Source: Deltaproteobacteria bacterium
GTDB taxonomy: Bacteria > Myxococcota > JACRCW01
Assembly: GCA_016218805.1 (NCBI GenBank)
Contig: JACRCW010000103.1
Coordinates: forward strand, 1 to 34,173
DNA length: 34,173 nt
Reading direction: 5' to 3'
The notes beneath the pieces are model-generated. The model did not search any database, had not been told where the DNA came from, and saw only the letters and a list, made by a program, of their open reading frames with translations. How positions within the stretch are numbered: the stretch's first letter is position 1; each line of letters starts with the position of its first letter. A program made the position numbers and the translations under genes. Below, one piece after another: positions 33,037 to 34,173 of this stretch.

Positions 33037-33067
33037 GGGACCCGCAACCACGGAAGGAAGAAACGGA

Positions 33068-33466
33068 ATGCCGACCATCAACCAGCTCGTGAGGAAGGGA
33101 CGCCAGGCGGTTCGGTACAAGACCAACAGCCCGGCCCTGAAGGGTGCTCCGCAGAAGCGCGGCGTTTGCACGCGCGTCTACACGACGACCCCCAAGAAGC
33201 CCAACTCCGCACTCCGCAAGGTCGCCCGCGTGCGCCTGAGCAACCAGATGGAAGTCACCACGTACATCCCGGGCGTGGGCCACAACCTGCAGGAGCACTC
33301 GGTGGTGCTCATCCGCGGTGGCCGCGTGAAGGACCTTCCCGGCGTCCGTTATCACATCATCCGTGGCACGCTGGACGCCGTGGGCGTGGCCAACCGCAAG
33401 CAGGGCCGCTCCAAGTACGGCGCCAAGAAGCCCGGCACCGGCACCGGCGCCGCCGCCCCCAAGTGA
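33068..33466 (+). CDS. rpsL: 30S ribosomal protein S12
   Basis: 132 residues, slightly longer than E. coli S12 through an Ala/Gly/Thr tail. Decoding-centre protein. The key loops [12 protein letters not shown] (with K43) and [13 protein letters not shown] (with K88 and D89) are intact and of the ordinary wild-type form. ATG at 33068 follows GGAAGGAAG; longer upstream frames are rejected because S12 begins MPTINQL. First gene of the operon with rpsG and tuf. Confidence 0.98.
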   Translation: MPTINQLVRKGRQAVRYKTNSPALKGAPQKRGVCTRVYTTTPKKPNSALRKVARVRLSNQMEVTTYIPGVGHNLQEHSVVLIRGGRVKDLPGVRYHIIRGTLDAVGVANRKQGRSKYGAKKPGTGTGAAAPK

Positions 33467-33964
<498 letters not shown>

Positions 33965-34008
33965 ACCGTTTTCCCCCTCTTTCACTCTGAATTCTTCCGG
34001 AGAGCGTC

Positions 34009-34173
34009 ATGGGCAAGGAAAAATTCGACCGTAGCAAGCCGCACGTGAACATCGGGACCATTGGCCACGTGGACCATGGCAAGACCACGCTGACCGCGGC
34101 CATCACCAAGGTGCTGGCGGCCAAGAACCCCAAGATCGTGTACCGGGCGTACGACTCCATTGACAATGCGCCG
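34009..34173 (+). CDS. tuf: Elongation factor Tu, N-terminal part (runs off the window)
   Basis: 55 codons visible. GTPase that delivers aminoacyl-tRNA to the ribosome. [20 protein letters not shown] is the standard EF-Tu start, the P-loop GHVDHGKT is at 19-26, and the last codons reach the switch I region ([11 protein letters not shown]). GGAGAG lies before the ATG. In many bacteria fusA sits between rpsG and tuf; here tuf follows rpsG directly, so fusA must be elsewhere. Confidence 0.97.
   Translation, partial: MGKEKFDRSKPHVNIGTIGHVDHGKTTLTAAITKVLAAKNPKIVYRAYDSIDNAP

Noticed and set aside
32681..33355. Minus-strand upstream extension of the small coiled-coil frame through the rpsL leader and into rpsL
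   Set aside because: It is an antisense open frame of a ribosomal protein gene and its leader; the coding pattern begins only at 32680.

Overview
The window is a very GC-rich (by eye roughly two-thirds G+C) stretch of a Gram-negative bacterial chromosome with G/C-biased third codon positions. Several features point to the Myxococcota (former Deltaproteobacteria): proline/alanine-rich linkers in regulatory proteins, a stand-alone MshEN-type protein, a Sec-type (clade II) nitrous oxide reductase cluster of the kind known from Anaeromyxobacter, and many GTG/TTG starts. The phylum is an inference from gene style and content, as no rRNA gene is present.

Layout. (1) 1-3402: the 3' end of a secreted Cys-rich repeat protein, then a minus-strand group corC/hlyC-like - FHA protein - xdhC. 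(2) 3511-5642: two tRNA-Ser genes (CGA, GGA), the 4.5S/SRP RNA gene (ffs) and dnaX. (3) 5696-18311: mixed genes. These are a coiled-coil protein with heptad repeats, a divergent pair of a signal-less Skp-like protein and a barrel-like protein, a Kef-type antiporter, metG plus a small membrane-anchored protein, a proline-rich protein carrying a textbook MshEN c-di-GMP motif but no ATPase, a bacterial homologue of eukaryotic N-terminal glutamine amidohydrolase (NTAQ1), and a translationally coupled pair made of a tandem Ddl-like ATP-grasp protein and a DmpA-like self-processing aminopeptidase. (4) 18844-31212: a 12.4-kb, one-direction clade II nos cluster: nosZ - lipoprotein dihaem cytochrome c - dihaem cytochrome c4-like - nosB - nosD - nosG - nosH - nosF - nosL - nosY - second nosD - third dihaem cytochrome c. 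(5) 31228-32680: a DUF4143-type ATPase directly behind a perfect 25-bp palindrome, and a small coiled-coil protein. (6) 32833-34173: a structured, boxA-like leader followed by rpsL, rpsG and the start of tuf, with no fusA between rpsG and tuf.

How the nos genes work together: NosZ reduces N2O to N2 in the periplasm. NosG/NosH (NapG/NapH-like) and NosB are thought to pass electrons from the quinone pool, and the three dihaem cytochromes are candidate carriers to the CuA centre of NosZ. NosD/NosF/NosY and the copper chaperone NosL mature the CuZ site. No nosR is present, as expected for clade II. The unusual points are a second NosD, three dihaem cytochromes (one with an apparently non-Met second haem), a ~118-residue NosZ C-terminal extension, a 20-bp perfect palindrome upstream of nosZ and a run of hairpins behind it.

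The least explained signals are the ATP-grasp/DmpA module, the bacterial NTAQ1 homologue, the Skp-like/barrel-like pair without Sec signals, the DUF4143 palindrome and the rpsL leader.
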